NCBI GenBank assembly: GCA_016191685.1
Contig: JACPVT010000110.1
Location: 1 to 48,969 of the forward strand
Reading direction: 5' to 3'
DNA length: 48,969 bases
Source: Rhodospirillales bacterium
GTDB taxonomy: Bacteria > Pseudomonadota > Alphaproteobacteria > Reyranellales > Reyranellaceae
Shown piece by piece: positions 27,010 through 36,400 of this stretch (positions within the stretch are counted from its first letter, which is position 1; the number at the start of each line of letters is the position of its first letter). Both the position numbers and the translations under genes were made by a program. The notes below the pieces were generated by a model that was given only the letters and a program-made list of their open reading frames with translations, was not told the DNA's origin and ran no database searches.

Positions 27010-27468
27010 TCATGCGGTTTCGATTTGCGCCAGGGCAAGGCGCAACTTGGCTGCGGCCGAAACTTCGAATGGTGCCAGCGCGAGCACGGGCAGGACGACG
27101 CCCGACAAATCCTCTTCGGCCGGCTCGGGCAGCCGCTCGACGCGGTCGACCGGCACCAGGTCGACCAGCAGCGACAGCGGCGCCCGCGACAACAACTGGC
27201 CGCGGGCCAGCTTCAGGATTCCGACACCACGTACCTCGAGCAGGCCGGCGAGCGCCGCCGGCGCCGTGGCGATCAGGCCGCGCCCGCGCCGGACGACGCG
27301 GGTCTGGTCATCGGCCACCAGGCGCGCACCGGTCTCGATCAGGCGCAGCGCCAGATCGGACTTGCCGGCACCCGAGGGGCCGCGCAGCAGTACCCCGCGC
27401 CAGGTACGGGCGGATGGTCTGCCGCCAGGCCGGAACGCGACGCAGGTTGCATGTACCAGCACCGTCAT
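27010..27468 (-). CDS. hprK: HPr kinase/phosphorylase, short alphaproteobacterial form
   Basis: This 152-residue protein comprises only the C-terminal kinase domain of HprK, as usual in alphaproteobacteria; Bacillus HprK is about 310 residues. Walker A is GPSGAGKSD (30-38). RLVADDQTRVV then follows, and the family motif LLEVRGVGILKL lies near residue 75. It phosphorylates HPr on the serine (S61 of the HPr downstream), tuning the regulatory PTS. The ATG overlaps the chvG stop (ATGA). The coupling of a sensor kinase gene to hprK is conserved in rhizobia. Confidence 0.93.
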   Translation of the reverse strand: MTVLVHATCVAFRPGGRPSARTWRGVLLRGPSGAGKSDLALRLIETGARLVADDQTRVVRRGRGLIATAPAALAGLLEVRGVGILKLARGQLLSRAPLSLLVDLVPVDRVERLPEPAEEDLSGVVLPVLALAPFEVSAAAKLRLALAQIETA

Positions 27469-29246
27469 TTGCGGGCGTTCGCGGCGGGTACCCGGATGGT
27501 GAAGCGCGCGCCCAGCACCTTGCCGTCCGGCGCGTGGCGGTTGCTGGCGGCGATCGAGCCGCCGTAGGTCTCCATGATCTGCCGGCAGATCGAGAGACCC
27601 AGCCCCGAATGCTGGCCGAAATGCTCGATCGGTCGCTCCGAGTAGAAGCGTTCGAAGATCGATTCGAGATTCTCCTCGGGAATGCCCGGCCCCTCGTCGT
27701 CGATGGTGACGACGAAGGGGCCGCCGCGCGGCTCGCGTCCCAGTTCGACGACGATGCGCGAGCCTGCCGGACCGAACGACAAGGCGTTGTCGATGACATT
27801 GCGGAAGACCTGGCCGTAGCGGCCGTCGTGGCCATGTGCCGCGAACGGCGGGTTGGCGGCGACCCGGAACTGGACCTCGACGTCGTGTTTTTTTGCAGCA
27901 CTGATGGCGTAGTGACCGGCCATGTCGGCCAGGAGGCCGTGGAGGTCGACGGGCTTCACTTCGCCGCGCATCAGTTCGGCGTCGAGTCGCGAGGCGTCGG
28001 AAATGTCGGAGATCAGCCGGTTCAACCGGTTGATGTCGTCCATGACGATGGTCATCAGCTTGTCGCGGCGTTCCGCGTCGAGGCCGGGCCGTGCCGCCAT
28101 TTCGATGGCGGAACGCAAGGAGGTCAGGGGATTCTTGAGTTCGTGCGCCACGTCGGCGGCGAAACTCTCGATGGTGTTGATGCGCTGCCACAGCGCGTCG
28201 GTCATCGAACGTAGCGCGTCGTTCAGATCGCCGATTTCGTCGCCGCGTTTGCCGAGGTTGGGAATCTCCGGCCGGCTTTCGCGTGCCAGGCGCACCTCGT
28301 CGGCGGCGCGCGCCAGTCGGACGATGGGCTGGGTGATCGTGCCGGCGAGATAGAGTGAGAGCAGTACCGTGATGCCGAGCGCCGCCGCGGCAATGGTCAG
28401 CATGTCGTAGCGGACCTGTCGCAGGGAGGCGGCGATGGCGCGATTGTCCCGGGTAAGGATCAACGCGCCCAGCACTTGCTTGTAGCGTTGCACGGGCACT
28501 GCGGCGCTCAGGATCATGCGGCCGTCGGGCGCCATCCGCACCGCCGAGGCGTTGAAGCCCCGCAGCGCGCTGGTGGCTTCGGGATAGTCGCGCACCGAAG
28601 GTGTGGCGCGCTCGACATATTCGGGGAAGCGGTCGGCCCGCGACAATTGCCGGGCGATCCAGTCGCTCACCCGGTCGGCGACGGCAATCTCGACGACGGC
28701 GGGCGCTTCGGGCGGCGGCAGCGGGACACTATGGATGCGCCCGGCCTCGCTCAGAAAATTCGAATCTCCGACAAGGTCGCCGGTCTCGGTGAACAGGCGC
28801 GCGCGCACGCCGGTCGGACGCACCAGCCGGGTCAGGAGCTGACGCGCGGCGTCGGCGTCCAGCCGGTTGACCGTGGCCTCCCCACCCACCACCGCGACTT
28901 CGCCGATGCCGGCGGCCACCATTTCGCCCTGGACCAGCAGCGAGGCGAGTTCGGCATCGATCAGCTCGTCCTCGTAGTCGCTCAGATAGACCGCGCCGAG
29001 CGTCAGCAGCGCCACCGGCACGATGTTGAGCAGCAGGATGCGGCGGGTGAGCGGCGAATAACGTCGGGCACTGCTGCGCCGCCGCCGCAGCAGTGACGGA
29101 GATTCGGCCGCAGTCGCCGGCGCATGCATGCGCCGGCGGGCCGGCATCAGCCCGCCGAGCGCCGCCGCCAGTCGCGAACCAAACGATTTTTGCGCCGTGC
29201 GGCGCCCGCCCGGCTCAGGCGTCGCGGTATCGATATCCAATGCCAT
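27465..29246 (-). CDS. chvG: Membrane sensor histidine kinase ChvG
   Basis: The product is 593 residues from the chosen start. It has TM1 at about 70-88, a periplasmic sensor region ([15 protein letters not shown] onward) to about 280, and TM2 at 282-303. HAMP follows, then the H-box [15 protein letters not shown] with H368, the N-box VIDNALSF, G1 DEGPGIP and G2 SGLGLSI. ChvG/ExoS homologues sense acid or cell-envelope stress, gated by the periplasmic ExoR where present, and phosphorylate ChvI. ATG 29246 overlaps chvI by 32 bases; ATG 29147 is an alternative giving a shorter cytosolic leader. No exoR is in the window. Confidence 0.92.
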   Translation of the reverse strand: MALDIDTATPEPGGRRTAQKSFGSRLAAALGGLMPARRRMHAPATAAESPSLLRRRRSSARRYSPLTRRILLLNIVPVALLTLGAVYLSDYEDELIDAELASLLVQGEMVAAGIGEVAVVGGEATVNRLDADAARQLLTRLVRPTGVRARLFTETGDLVGDSNFLSEAGRIHSVPLPPPEAPAVVEIAVADRVSDWIARQLSRADRFPEYVERATPSVRDYPEATSALRGFNASAVRMAPDGRMILSAAVPVQRYKQVLGALILTRDNRAIAASLRQVRYDMLTIAAAALGITVLLSLYLAGTITQPIVRLARAADEVRLARESRPEIPNLGKRGDEIGDLNDALRSMTDALWQRINTIESFAADVAHELKNPLTSLRSAIEMAARPGLDAERRDKLMTIVMDDINRLNRLISDISDASRLDAELMRGEVKPVDLHGLLADMAGHYAISAAKKHDVEVQFRVAANPPFAAHGHDGRYGQVFRNVIDNALSFGPAGSRIVVELGREPRGGPFVVTIDDEGPGIPEENLESIFERFYSERPIEHFGQHSGLGLSICRQIMETYGGSIAASNRHAPDGKVLGARFTIRVPAANARK

Positions 29247-29910
29247 AGAGCGTTTCGATCTGCTCGAACTCGCCGTCGACCTCACGGAACTTGCGGCGTA
29301 CGCGCTTGATATGGCTGTCGATGGTGCGGTCGTCGACGTAGATCGTCTCGCCGTAGGCGGCATCCATCAGCTGGTCGCGGTTCTTGACGTGACCCGGGCG
29401 CTCGGCGAGCGATTTCAGCAGCAGGAATTCGGTCACCGTCAGATGCACCTCCTTGCCCTTCCAGGTGCATTGATGACGGCTGGGGTCGAGTACCAGCTCG
29501 CCGCGCACGACACGTTCGGCGGCGGTCTCACCCTTGGCGGTTCCGGTGTCGGCGCGGCGCAGCACGGCGCGGATGCGCTCGAGCAGCAGCCGCTGGGAGA
29601 ACGGCTTGCGGATGAAATCGTCGGCACCCATCCGCAATCCCAGCACCTCGTCGATCTCCTCGTCTTTCGAGGTGAGGAAGATCACCGGGAACTGCTGTGT
29701 CTTGCGGATGCGGTTCAGCAGTTCCATGCCGTCCATGCGCGGCATCTTGATGTCGAGGATCGCAAGGTCGGGCGGTGCCTGGTTGAGACCTTCAAGTGCC
29801 GAGGCGCCGTCACTGTAGGTCTTGATCTGGAAGCCCTCGGCTTCGAGCAGCATCGACACTGAAGTGAGGATGTTGCGGTCGTCGTCGACGAGGGCGATGT
29901 TCTTGCGCAC
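29215..29910 (-). CDS. chvI: OmpR-family response regulator ChvI
   Basis: This 231-residue protein has a receiver domain with acidic pocket DDD (9-11), phosphoacceptor D53 in [10 protein letters not shown] and lysine in FIRKPFS. A winged-helix DNA-binding domain follows ([46 protein letters not shown]). The spelling is close to the ChvI/ExoR-pathway regulators of rhizobia, which control acid and envelope genes and affect pckA. GTG 29910 is preceded by AGGAG; the TTG at 29934 lies before that site and is not favoured. The divergent HugZ-like gene and pckA lie on the other side. Confidence 0.94.
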   Translation of the reverse strand: MRKNIALVDDDRNILTSVSMLLEAEGFQIKTYSDGASALEGLNQAPPDLAILDIKMPRMDGMELLNRIRKTQQFPVIFLTSKDEEIDEVLGLRMGADDFIRKPFSQRLLLERIRAVLRRADTGTAKGETAAERVVRGELVLDPSRHQCTWKGKEVHLTVTEFLLLKSLAERPGHVKNRDQLMDAAYGETIYVDDRTIDSHIKRVRRKFREVDGEFEQIETLYGIGYRYRDA

Positions 29911-30030
29911 GGCGTGGATTCTCCTGACAGGCAAGGCGGATAGTGGTTGAATGGTAACACGACCGGGGCGTTGCCGCCGCTGCCACGATCGGCCATCGAT
30001 ATCCGTGAATTAAGGCTGTTTTGCCCCAAA

Positions 30031-30762
30031 ATGATTGAAGATATGTCACGCACGGTCCGCGCCTTGCTGCGTGGCCTCGACCGCGCCGCCCTCGCAACCG
30101 CCCTTCCGGCTCACCCTGGAGGCGAGGGAAGTGCTGCCTGGCCCTATGCCTCGCTGGTGCTGGTGGCGGTCGATCACGATCTGTCGCCGGTCCTGCTGCT
30201 GAGCGATCTGGCCGAGCATACCAAGGCCATCGCCTCCGATGGCCGGGTATCGCTGTTGTTCGACGGCACCGGCGGGCTCGACCAGCCGCTCACCGGCGCC
30301 AGGGTCACGCTGCTCGGGCGCGCCCTCAGGACCGCCGACGAACGGCTCGGCCAGCGCTTTCTCGCCCGTCATCCGGATGCCGCGATATACGCGGGCTTCA
30401 AGGACTTCCACTTCTATCGGGTCGCCCTGGAGCGCGCCCATCTGGTCGCGGGCTTCGGCAAGATTCACTGGCTGGACGCGGCCGACCTGCTGTCCGTTCC
30501 AGCGCCGGCCGGCTTGGCCGAGAGCGAGGCCGGCATCGTCAGCCATATGAACGAGGATCACGCCGACGCCCTCCAGCTTTACGCCCAAAAGCTGCTCGGC
30601 TTGACGGCAGGCGATTGGCGGATGACCGGAATTGACGTCGAAGGGATCGACCTCAGGCGGGGCGGCCAGGTGGCGCGGCTGCCGTTCGACGCCCCGCTCG
30701 CGAGTGCGGCCGAGGCGCGCAAGGTGCTGGTCTCCCTGGTCGGTCGCGCCCGGGCTGCTTGA
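30031..30762 (+). CDS. HugZ-like pyridoxamine-5'-phosphate-oxidase-fold protein with DUF2470 domain
   Basis: The product is 243 residues. The N-terminal split-barrel FMN/heme-binding domain (ASLVLVAVDHDLSPVLLLSDLAEHTKAI, FHFYRVALERAHLVAGFGKIHWL) is followed by a C-terminal DUF2470 domain starting SHMNEDHADALQLYAQ. Such proteins include heme oxygenases of the HugZ type and flavin-binding proteins of unknown role, so heme degradation is possible but unproven. ATG 30031 is chosen; ATG 30043 is equally possible and neither has a clear ribosome-binding site. It is divergent from chvI, with 120 bases between, and upstream of pckA. Confidence 0.8.
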   Translation: MIEDMSRTVRALLRGLDRAALATALPAHPGGEGSAAWPYASLVLVAVDHDLSPVLLLSDLAEHTKAIASDGRVSLLFDGTGGLDQPLTGARVTLLGRALRTADERLGQRFLARHPDAAIYAGFKDFHFYRVALERAHLVAGFGKIHWLDAADLLSVPAPAGLAESEAGIVSHMNEDHADALQLYAQKLLGLTAGDWRMTGIDVEGIDLRRGGQVARLPFDAPLASAAEARKVLVSLVGRARAA

Positions 30763-30837
30763 TTCCGCGCCGCGGGATGGCCTTCGCAGGTGCGGTATCT
30801 GATCCACATGATCCTCGAAACTAACTGTCGCGGGCTC

Positions 30838-30858
30838 TTGCCACCCCTTTGCCACCCC
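30838..30858 (+). promoter_or_regulatory. Tandem TTGCCACCCC repeats upstream of pckA
   Basis: Two identical 10-base repeats, TTGCCACCCC, start at 30838 and 30849, exactly 11 bases apart. They end 52 bases before the pckA GTG. OmpR/PhoB-family regulators bind direct repeats with one-helical-turn spacing, and chvI of that family is encoded 0.9 kb away. This is a candidate ChvI box by position and geometry only. Confidence 0.4.
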
Positions 30859-30910
30859 AGTAGCGCATAGGGCGTTAGTAAGATCGGCCGCACAATTCGG
30901 GAGAAACGCC

Positions 30911-32518
30911 GTGCATCAGGCGGGCTTCGTCATCCCCAAAGTTGGACTGGATACTCTCGGGCTGAAGAACCCGGGCAACGTCTATTGGAACCTCCAGGTT
31001 CCCGCGCTCTACGAGGAGGCGATCCGCCGCCGCGAGGGCACGGTCGCCGAAGGCGGTGCCTTGGTGGTGCGCACCGGTGTGCATACCGGCCGCTCGCCCA
31101 ACGACAAGTTCTTCGTCGAGGACGGTCAATCCAGGAATCGCATTGATTGGGGCAAGACCAACAAGCCGATCTCCCCGGAGCGCTACCGCGCCCTCTACAA
31201 TCGCATGCTCGCCTATGCGCAACGCCGCGACCTCTTCGTGCGCGACTGCTGGGCTGGCGCCGACCCCGCACACCGCATCGGCGTGCGCGTGGTCAACGAG
31301 ACGGCGTGGCACAACCTCTTCGCCCGCAACATGTTCCTGCGGCCCAGGCCCGAGGAGCTGGCGAGCTTCAAGCCCGACTTCACCATTCTCAATCTGCCGG
31401 GCTTCCAGGCGGAGCCGGCGCTCGACGGAACGGCGTCGGATTGCGCGGTGCTGGTGAATTTCACCGATCGCGTCGTGGCGATCTGTGGCACCTGGTACGC
31501 CGGCGAGATCAAGAAGTCGGTGTTCACCATCCTGAACTACCTGCTGCCCGACAAGAACGTGCTGCCCATGCACGCTTCGGCCAACCATGGGCCGAAAGGC
31601 GACGTGGCGGTCTTCTTCGGGCTGTCGGGCACCGGCAAGACGACACTGTCGGCCGATCCATCGCGCACCCTGATCGGCGACGACGAGCACGGCTGGGGCG
31701 AGACCAGCCTCTTCAATTTCGAGGGCGGTTGCTACGCCAAGGTGATCAAGCTGTCGCGCGATGCCGAACCCGAGATCTACGCCACCACCGAGCGCTTCGG
31801 CACGGTGCTGGAGAACGTCGTGCACGATCCGGCAACCGGCCGGCTCGATCTCGACGACGGCAAGCACACCGAGAACACCCGCGCCTGCTATCCGCTTGAG
31901 TTCATTCCCAACGCCTCGGCATCGGGCATCACCGGCACGCCCGAGAACATCGTCATGCTGACGGCCGACGCCTTCGGCGTGCTGCCGCCGATCTCGCGGC
32001 TCAGCCCCGAGCAGGCGATGTATCACTTCCTCTCGGGTTATACGGCGCGGGTCGCCGGCACTGAGAAGGGCGTCACCGAACCGCAGGCCACCTTCTCGAC
32101 CTGTTTCGGCGCCCCTTTCATGCCGCGCCATCCCACGGTCTACGCCAAGATGCTGGGCGAGAAGATGGCCCGCCAGGACGTGAAGTGCTGGCTGGTCAAC
32201 ACCGGCTGGTCGGGGGGCGGTTTCGGCGTTGGCCAGCGGATGTCGATTCGCCATACACGTGCCATGGTGCGCGCAGCACTCGACGGTACGCTGGCAACCG
32301 TTACCTCGGCGGCCGATCCGCACTTCGGCATGCAGGTGCCCAGCGCCTGCCCCGACGTGCCCGGCGAGGTGCTGAATCCGAAGAGCACCTGGAAGGACAA
32401 GAAAGCCTACGACAGCGCTGCGCGCGATGTCGCCAAGCGTTTCGAGGCCAACTTCCAGCAGTTCGAGAGCCACGTCGACGGCAAGGTCAACCGGGCGGCG
32501 ATCCGCGCCGCTGCCTGA
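30911..32518 (+). CDS. pckA: Phosphoenolpyruvate carboxykinase (ATP)
   Basis: This 535-residue enzyme converts oxaloacetate to PEP with ATP in gluconeogenesis. It has [16 protein letters not shown], the substrate site [12 protein letters not shown], the kinase loop [11 protein letters not shown] and [11 protein letters not shown] (metal site). [23 protein letters not shown] and the adenine-binding [16 protein letters not shown] follow. GTG 30911 has GGGAGAAA 7 bases upstream. The gene is next to chvI-chvG, as in rhizobia. Tandem repeats lie upstream, and a long hairpin follows the stop. Confidence 0.98.
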   Translation: MHQAGFVIPKVGLDTLGLKNPGNVYWNLQVPALYEEAIRRREGTVAEGGALVVRTGVHTGRSPNDKFFVEDGQSRNRIDWGKTNKPISPERYRALYNRMLAYAQRRDLFVRDCWAGADPAHRIGVRVVNETAWHNLFARNMFLRPRPEELASFKPDFTILNLPGFQAEPALDGTASDCAVLVNFTDRVVAICGTWYAGEIKKSVFTILNYLLPDKNVLPMHASANHGPKGDVAVFFGLSGTGKTTLSADPSRTLIGDDEHGWGETSLFNFEGGCYAKVIKLSRDAEPEIYATTERFGTVLENVVHDPATGRLDLDDGKHTENTRACYPLEFIPNASASGITGTPENIVMLTADAFGVLPPISRLSPEQAMYHFLSGYTARVAGTEKGVTEPQATFSTCFGAPFMPRHPTVYAKMLGEKMARQDVKCWLVNTGWSGGGFGVGQRMSIRHTRAMVRAALDGTLATVTSAADPHFGMQVPSACPDVPGEVLNPKSTWKDKKAYDSAARDVAKRFEANFQQFESHVDGKVNRAAIRAAA

Positions 32519-32542
32519 CGACCGCCCCCAAGGGTGAGCCTG

Positions 32543-32574
32543 GCCGGCCAAGGAGGCTTTCGCCTTGGACCGGC
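32543..32574 (+). terminator. Stable hairpin after pckA (terminator-like, no T tract)
   Basis: GCCGG-CCAAGG pairs with CCTTGG-a-CCGGC to give an 11-bp GC-rich stem with a single bulge and a 9-base loop. It starts 24 bases after the pckA stop and ends 22 bases before the cyclase start. No run of T follows, so it may protect the pckA 3' end or attenuate read-through into the cyclase. Confidence 0.5.
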
Positions 32575-32596
32575 GGACGCCGTATGATGTGCCGGC

Positions 32597-34156
32597 TTGA
32601 GCAACCTTCCTGACGCATCCCTTCCGGCGGCGGCCATGCCGCGCCGGCCCTGGCGCCTGCCGTTGATCGCGGCTCTGGCGCTGGCGTTCGCTTCGCTGGC
32701 GCTGATCTCGGGCATCGCCTACATCGCTGTGCTGACCGGCGCCACCGGCACCGCCGAACGGCTGCTGGTCGACCGCGCCGAGCGCATCGTCGATGCCGAG
32801 GTGGCGATGATCCGCAGCCGCCTCGATCCGGTCTCGGATCATCTCGAGTTGATTGCCGCCCTGGCCGCGTCCGGCCGTATCGACATCGACTCGCCGGTGG
32901 CGGTGCGCGAGGCGCTGGCGGTGATGATGACACGCGTGCCGGCGGTCTCGGCGGCGGCGTTCGCCACGCTCGACCTCCAACTCCATCGCGCCGTGCGCCA
33001 TCCTGACGGGCAGGTGACCCGTGACACGGTCTCGCTCGTCAACCTGCCGCAAGGCATGGAGCGGTTTCGCCAGTTGCAGACGTCGCACGGCACCTTCTGG
33101 GGGGCCCTGTTCTGGAGCGAGCAGCTGAAGCAGCCGGTGCTCAACGTTCGGACGCCGGTGCGCCGCATCGACGATGCCTTCATCGGCGGACTGATCGCCA
33201 CCGTGGCGGTCGGCGACCTTTCCTACCTGATCGGCGATGCCAACCAGGGCACTGAAGGCCGCTACTTCAGCGATCTCGACCGGCTGACCAACGGCGCCAT
33301 GGTCGGGGCCGCCACGCTCGCCGTCTCGATCGTCCTGGCGATGCTGATGGGATTGAGCATGGCACGCTCGATCCGCACTATCACCTCGGCGGCCGAGTCG
33401 ATCGAGCGGCTGGAGTTCGACCTGCCGTTTCACAAGCGCTCGCGGCTGCGCGAGATCGACGATGCCGGACAGAGCCTCGACAAGGCGCGCGGCGCCCTGA
33501 AATGGTTCGGCGCCTACGTGCCGCATCGGCTCGTCTTCCGGCTGATGGAGCTCGGCGAAAGCGCGGTCGCCTCGCGCCGGCGCGACGTCACCGTCATGTT
33601 CACCGACATCGTCGGCTTCACGCCGCAGGCCGAGGAGCTGCCGGAGCAAGAGACGGCCGACATGCTCAACCATCACTTCGCGCTGCTCGGCGCCTGCATC
33701 GACGCCGACCAGGGCGTGATCGACAAGTACATCGGCGATTGCGTGATGGCGGTTTGGGGCGGCCTCTTCAGGATGGAAGACCATGCCGACCATGCGGTCC
33801 ATGCCGCGCTCGAGATGGCGCGCGTGATCCGCGAGGACAACGTGCAACGCGTCGCCGCCGGACAGACTCCGGTCCGTCTGCGCGTGGGCGTGCATTCGGG
33901 CCCGGTCGTGGTCGGAAACATCGGAGCACCTGGCCGCGTCAACTACACCGTGGTCGGCGACACCGTGAACGTGGCGCAGCGCTTCGAGCAACTCGGCAAG
34001 GAATTCATGCGCGAAGGCGAGGACGTGATCGTGCTGGTCAGCGGCGACACCATTGCCGCCATGAAGCATCCGGAAGTGCTGGGAGAATTGCCGAAGCCCG
34101 AGCTGCGCCATGTCAAGGGCCGCGAGGAGCCGGAGCAGGTTTATCGCCTCGTGTGA
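32597..34156 (+). CDS. Membrane class III adenylate cyclase with extracytoplasmic sensor region
   Basis: The product is 519 residues. TM1 lies at about 22-45, an extracytoplasmic sensor region of about 185 residues follows, and TM2 lies at about 234-255. A short linker (IRTITSAAESIERLEFDLPF) then leads to a class III catalytic domain. Metal-binding aspartates are D337 in MFTDIVGFT and D381 in DKYIGDCVMAVW. K377 and the threonine of NYTVVGDTVNVAQRFE fit an ATP-specific (cAMP-forming) rather than GTP-specific pocket. The TTG 32597 start is uncertain; ATG 32636 would keep TM1. It lies between pckA and the exported-protein cluster, but the ligand sensed is unknown. Confidence 0.88.
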   Translation: MSNLPDASLPAAAMPRRPWRLPLIAALALAFASLALISGIAYIAVLTGATGTAERLLVDRAERIVDAEVAMIRSRLDPVSDHLELIAALAASGRIDIDSPVAVREALAVMMTRVPAVSAAAFATLDLQLHRAVRHPDGQVTRDTVSLVNLPQGMERFRQLQTSHGTFWGALFWSEQLKQPVLNVRTPVRRIDDAFIGGLIATVAVGDLSYLIGDANQGTEGRYFSDLDRLTNGAMVGAATLAVSIVLAMLMGLSMARSIRTITSAAESIERLEFDLPFHKRSRLREIDDAGQSLDKARGALKWFGAYVPHRLVFRLMELGESAVASRRRDVTVMFTDIVGFTPQAEELPEQETADMLNHHFALLGACIDADQGVIDKYIGDCVMAVWGGLFRMEDHADHAVHAALEMARVIREDNVQRVAAGQTPVRLRVGVHSGPVVVGNIGAPGRVNYTVVGDTVNVAQRFEQLGKEFMREGEDVIVLVSGDTIAAMKHPEVLGELPKPELRHVKGREEPEQVYRLV

Positions 34157-34240
34157 AGCGCCACGGCTGGACGTGAAGTATCTTTCACCGGTAGTGTGCC
34201 GCCACCGTTGGGGTGTTACTGCGAGAGGCATAAGAAGCAC

Positions 34241-35467
34241 ATGGAACGGCGCAAACTTCTTGCATTGTCGACGGCCGTGCTGGCCCTCGCTCCTCTCCGC
34301 TCGCTGCAGGCCCAGAGCGCGGCCAAGCCCTTCACGCCCGAGCAGCTCGACCAGATGATAGCGCCGATCGCGCTCTACCCCGATGCGCTGCTGGCGCAAA
34401 CCCTGATGGCCGCGGGTTATCCGCTGGAAGTGGTCGAGGCGGCGCGCTGGTCGCAGGCCAATCCCAATCTCAAGGGCGACGCGGCGGTGGCCGCGGTCAA
34501 GGACAAGAGCTGGGATGTCAGCGTCAAGTCGCTGACCGCCTTCCCGCAGGTCCTCAAGATGATGAACGACCAGCTCGACTGGACCCAGAAGATCGGCGAC
34601 GCGATGATCGCGCAGCAGAAGGACGTGGCCGATTCCGTCCAGCGTCTGCGGGCCAAGGCCGCGGCGGCCGGCAACCTCAAGACCACGCCACAGCAGAAGG
34701 TCACGACGCAACCGTCGACGGCGGGAGGCAGCAGCACCATCGTGATCGAGCCGGCCAATCCGGAAACGATCTACGTGCCGTACTACAATCCGGCATGGGC
34801 CTACGGGCCGTGGCCCTATCCGGCCTATCCGCCACCGTATTATCCGCCGCCGCCCAACTATGGTGCGGCGCTGATGACCGGCATGATGTTCGGTTTGGGC
34901 GTCGCCGCCGGTGCCGCCATGTTCGGCGGCTGGAACTGGAACCACGGCAACACCTACGTCAACGTCAACCGCGCAACCTCGATCAGCGCCAACAACTTCA
35001 ACGCCAGCCACTACGCCAACGGCACCTGGTCGCACGACGCCACGCATCGCGACGGCGTGCCCTATCGCGACCCGGGGCTGCAGCAGAAGTATGGCCAGAA
35101 CCGGCCGGGTTCTGCCGAGCGCGACCAGTATCGCGGCCAGCAGTTCCAGAACGAGCTGCGTGGCGGTCAGGCCGGCCAGCGTGACGGCACCGCCCGTGAC
35201 GGTACCGCCCGTGACGGTACCGCCCGTGCCGGCGCCGAGCAGCGCGCCGGCACCGAGCAGCGCGCAGGGGGCGAGCGTGCTGGCGGAACCCAGGTGATGC
35301 GCGGCAGCAGCGAGGCGCGGTCCTCCGGCGCGGGCCGCAGCGATGCTTTCAGCGGCGTCGATCGCGGCCAGCAGGTCAATCGCGAGTCCCAGCGCGGCGG
35401 CTCGTACGGCGGCGGGCGCAGTTTTAGTGGCGGTGGCGGGCGTAGTTTCGGTGGAGGTCGGCGATGA
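34241..35467 (+). CDS. DUF3300 exported protein with low-complexity C-terminus
   Basis: The product is 408 residues with a signal peptide (MERRKLLALSTAVLALAPLRSLQAQS). Its DUF3300 core begins FTPEQLDQMIAPIALYPDALLAQTLMAA and includes VVEAARWSQANPNLKGDAAVAAV and WDVSVKSLTAFPQVLKMMNDQLDWTQ. ETIYVPYYNPAWAYGPWPYPAYPPP follows, then a Gly/Ala stretch that may be membrane-active. The last 130 residues are Gly/Arg/Gln/Ser-rich, with three RDGTA repeats and a final GGGRSF-type end. Function is unknown. DUF3300 genes are commonly paired with DUF2950, as here with a 4-base ATGA overlap, so the two products probably act together in the envelope. Confidence 0.88.
   Translation: MERRKLLALSTAVLALAPLRSLQAQSAAKPFTPEQLDQMIAPIALYPDALLAQTLMAAGYPLEVVEAARWSQANPNLKGDAAVAAVKDKSWDVSVKSLTAFPQVLKMMNDQLDWTQKIGDAMIAQQKDVADSVQRLRAKAAAAGNLKTTPQQKVTTQPSTAGGSSTIVIEPANPETIYVPYYNPAWAYGPWPYPAYPPPYYPPPPNYGAALMTGMMFGLGVAAGAAMFGGWNWNHGNTYVNVNRATSISANNFNASHYANGTWSHDATHRDGVPYRDPGLQQKYGQNRPGSAERDQYRGQQFQNELRGGQAGQRDGTARDGTARDGTARAGAEQRAGTEQRAGGERAGGTQVMRGSSEARSSGAGRSDAFSGVDRGQQVNRESQRGGSYGGGRSFSGGGGRSFGGGRR
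35180..35224 (+). repeat. Three 15-bp tandem repeats inside the DUF3300 gene
   Basis: Units CGTGACGG(C/T)ACCGCC occur three times in frame at 35180, 35195 and 35210, encoding RDGTA each time. They are followed by two diverged GAGCAGCGCGC units at about 35236 and 35254, encoding EQRAG. Copies two and three are identical. The unit length keeps frame, so copy number could change without breaking the gene. Confidence 0.85.
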
Positions 35468-36378
35468 GCGGTTCACTTCTGCGCCGCGGCCTTCTGGCGC
35501 TCGCCCTGGTCGCGGGCCTTGCCGTCACGGCGGCGGCCCAGCCAAAGCTGCAGGGCTTCCCGACGGCCGATGCGGCGGCGACGGCGCTGGTCGAAGCGGT
35601 CCGCACCAAGAACATCAAGGCGATGGCGGCCATGCTGGGCGCGGGCTGGGCCGAATTCATGGTGGCCGACGCGGGCGAAAGGGATCGCCGGCGCGCCGCT
35701 TTCCTCGCGGCCTGGGACGAGAACCACAAGGTCACCATCTCGGACGGCACCAAGGCCACCGTCGAGGCCGGCAAGTCCGGCTGGACCCTGCCCATTCCGA
35801 TCGTGAAGGACGGCGCGGAGTGGCGCTTCGACGTAGAGGCCGGCCGCCAGGAAATGCGCGCCCGCCTGATCGGCCGCGACGAACTCGCGGTCATCCAGAC
35901 CATGCTGGCGATCGTCGATGCCCAGCGCGACTATGCCGCCCTCGATCCGTTGAAGACCGGCGCGCCAGCCTATGCCCGCCGCCTGCTGAGTTCGCCGGGC
36001 AAGAAGGACGGCCTCTACTGGGATGTGCCGGCCGGCCAGCCGGCGAGCCCGCTGGGGCCGGCAGTGGCCAAGGCGCAGGCCGGTAGCGGCACGGCCGACG
36101 GCCACTACGGCTACAACTTCCGCCTGCTCTATGCCCAGGGGTCGGCGGCGCCGGGCGGCGCCCGCGACTACATCGTGGCTGGCCGCATGATCGGCGGGTT
36201 CGCCGCCATCGCTTGGCCGGTGCGTTATGGCGAGACAGGCGTGATGACCTTCATCGTCAGCCAGAGCGGTGACGTCTATCAGCGCGACCTCGGCCCCGAG
36301 ACGGCGCAGCGCGCGGCAGCCATTGTGACGTTCAATCCGGACAAGGACTGGACGAAAGCGGACATGACGCCCCCATGA
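35464..36378 (+). CDS. DUF2950 exported protein
   Basis: The product is 304 residues with a signal peptide ending in AAAQ (LLALALVAGLAVTAAAQ). It matches DUF2950: FPTADAAATALVEAVRTKN, MLGAGWAEFM, WRFDVEAGRQEMRARLIGRDELAVI, then the substrate-like DGHYGYNFRLLYAQG and FAAIAWPVRYGETGVMTFIVSQSGDVYQRDLG end. Biochemical function is unknown; it is predicted periplasmic or exported. It overlaps the DUF3300 gene by ATGA, and a small lipoprotein gene follows after 22 bases, so a shared transcript is likely. Confidence 0.9.
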   Translation: MSGSLLRRGLLALALVAGLAVTAAAQPKLQGFPTADAAATALVEAVRTKNIKAMAAMLGAGWAEFMVADAGERDRRRAAFLAAWDENHKVTISDGTKATVEAGKSGWTLPIPIVKDGAEWRFDVEAGRQEMRARLIGRDELAVIQTMLAIVDAQRDYAALDPLKTGAPAYARRLLSSPGKKDGLYWDVPAGQPASPLGPAVAKAQAGSGTADGHYGYNFRLLYAQGSAAPGGARDYIVAGRMIGGFAAIAWPVRYGETGVMTFIVSQSGDVYQRDLGPETAQRAAAIVTFNPDKDWTKADMTPP

Positions 36379-36400
36379 GGGGCTTTTTCGGGAGAGAGAC

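Noticed and set aside
30875-35476. Very long open frame on the minus strand (about 1530 codons) opposite pckA, the cyclase and DUF3300
   Set aside because: It is Arg/His/Gly/Ala-rich without domains and runs antisense to three well-recognised genes; this is the usual GC-rich shadow frame.
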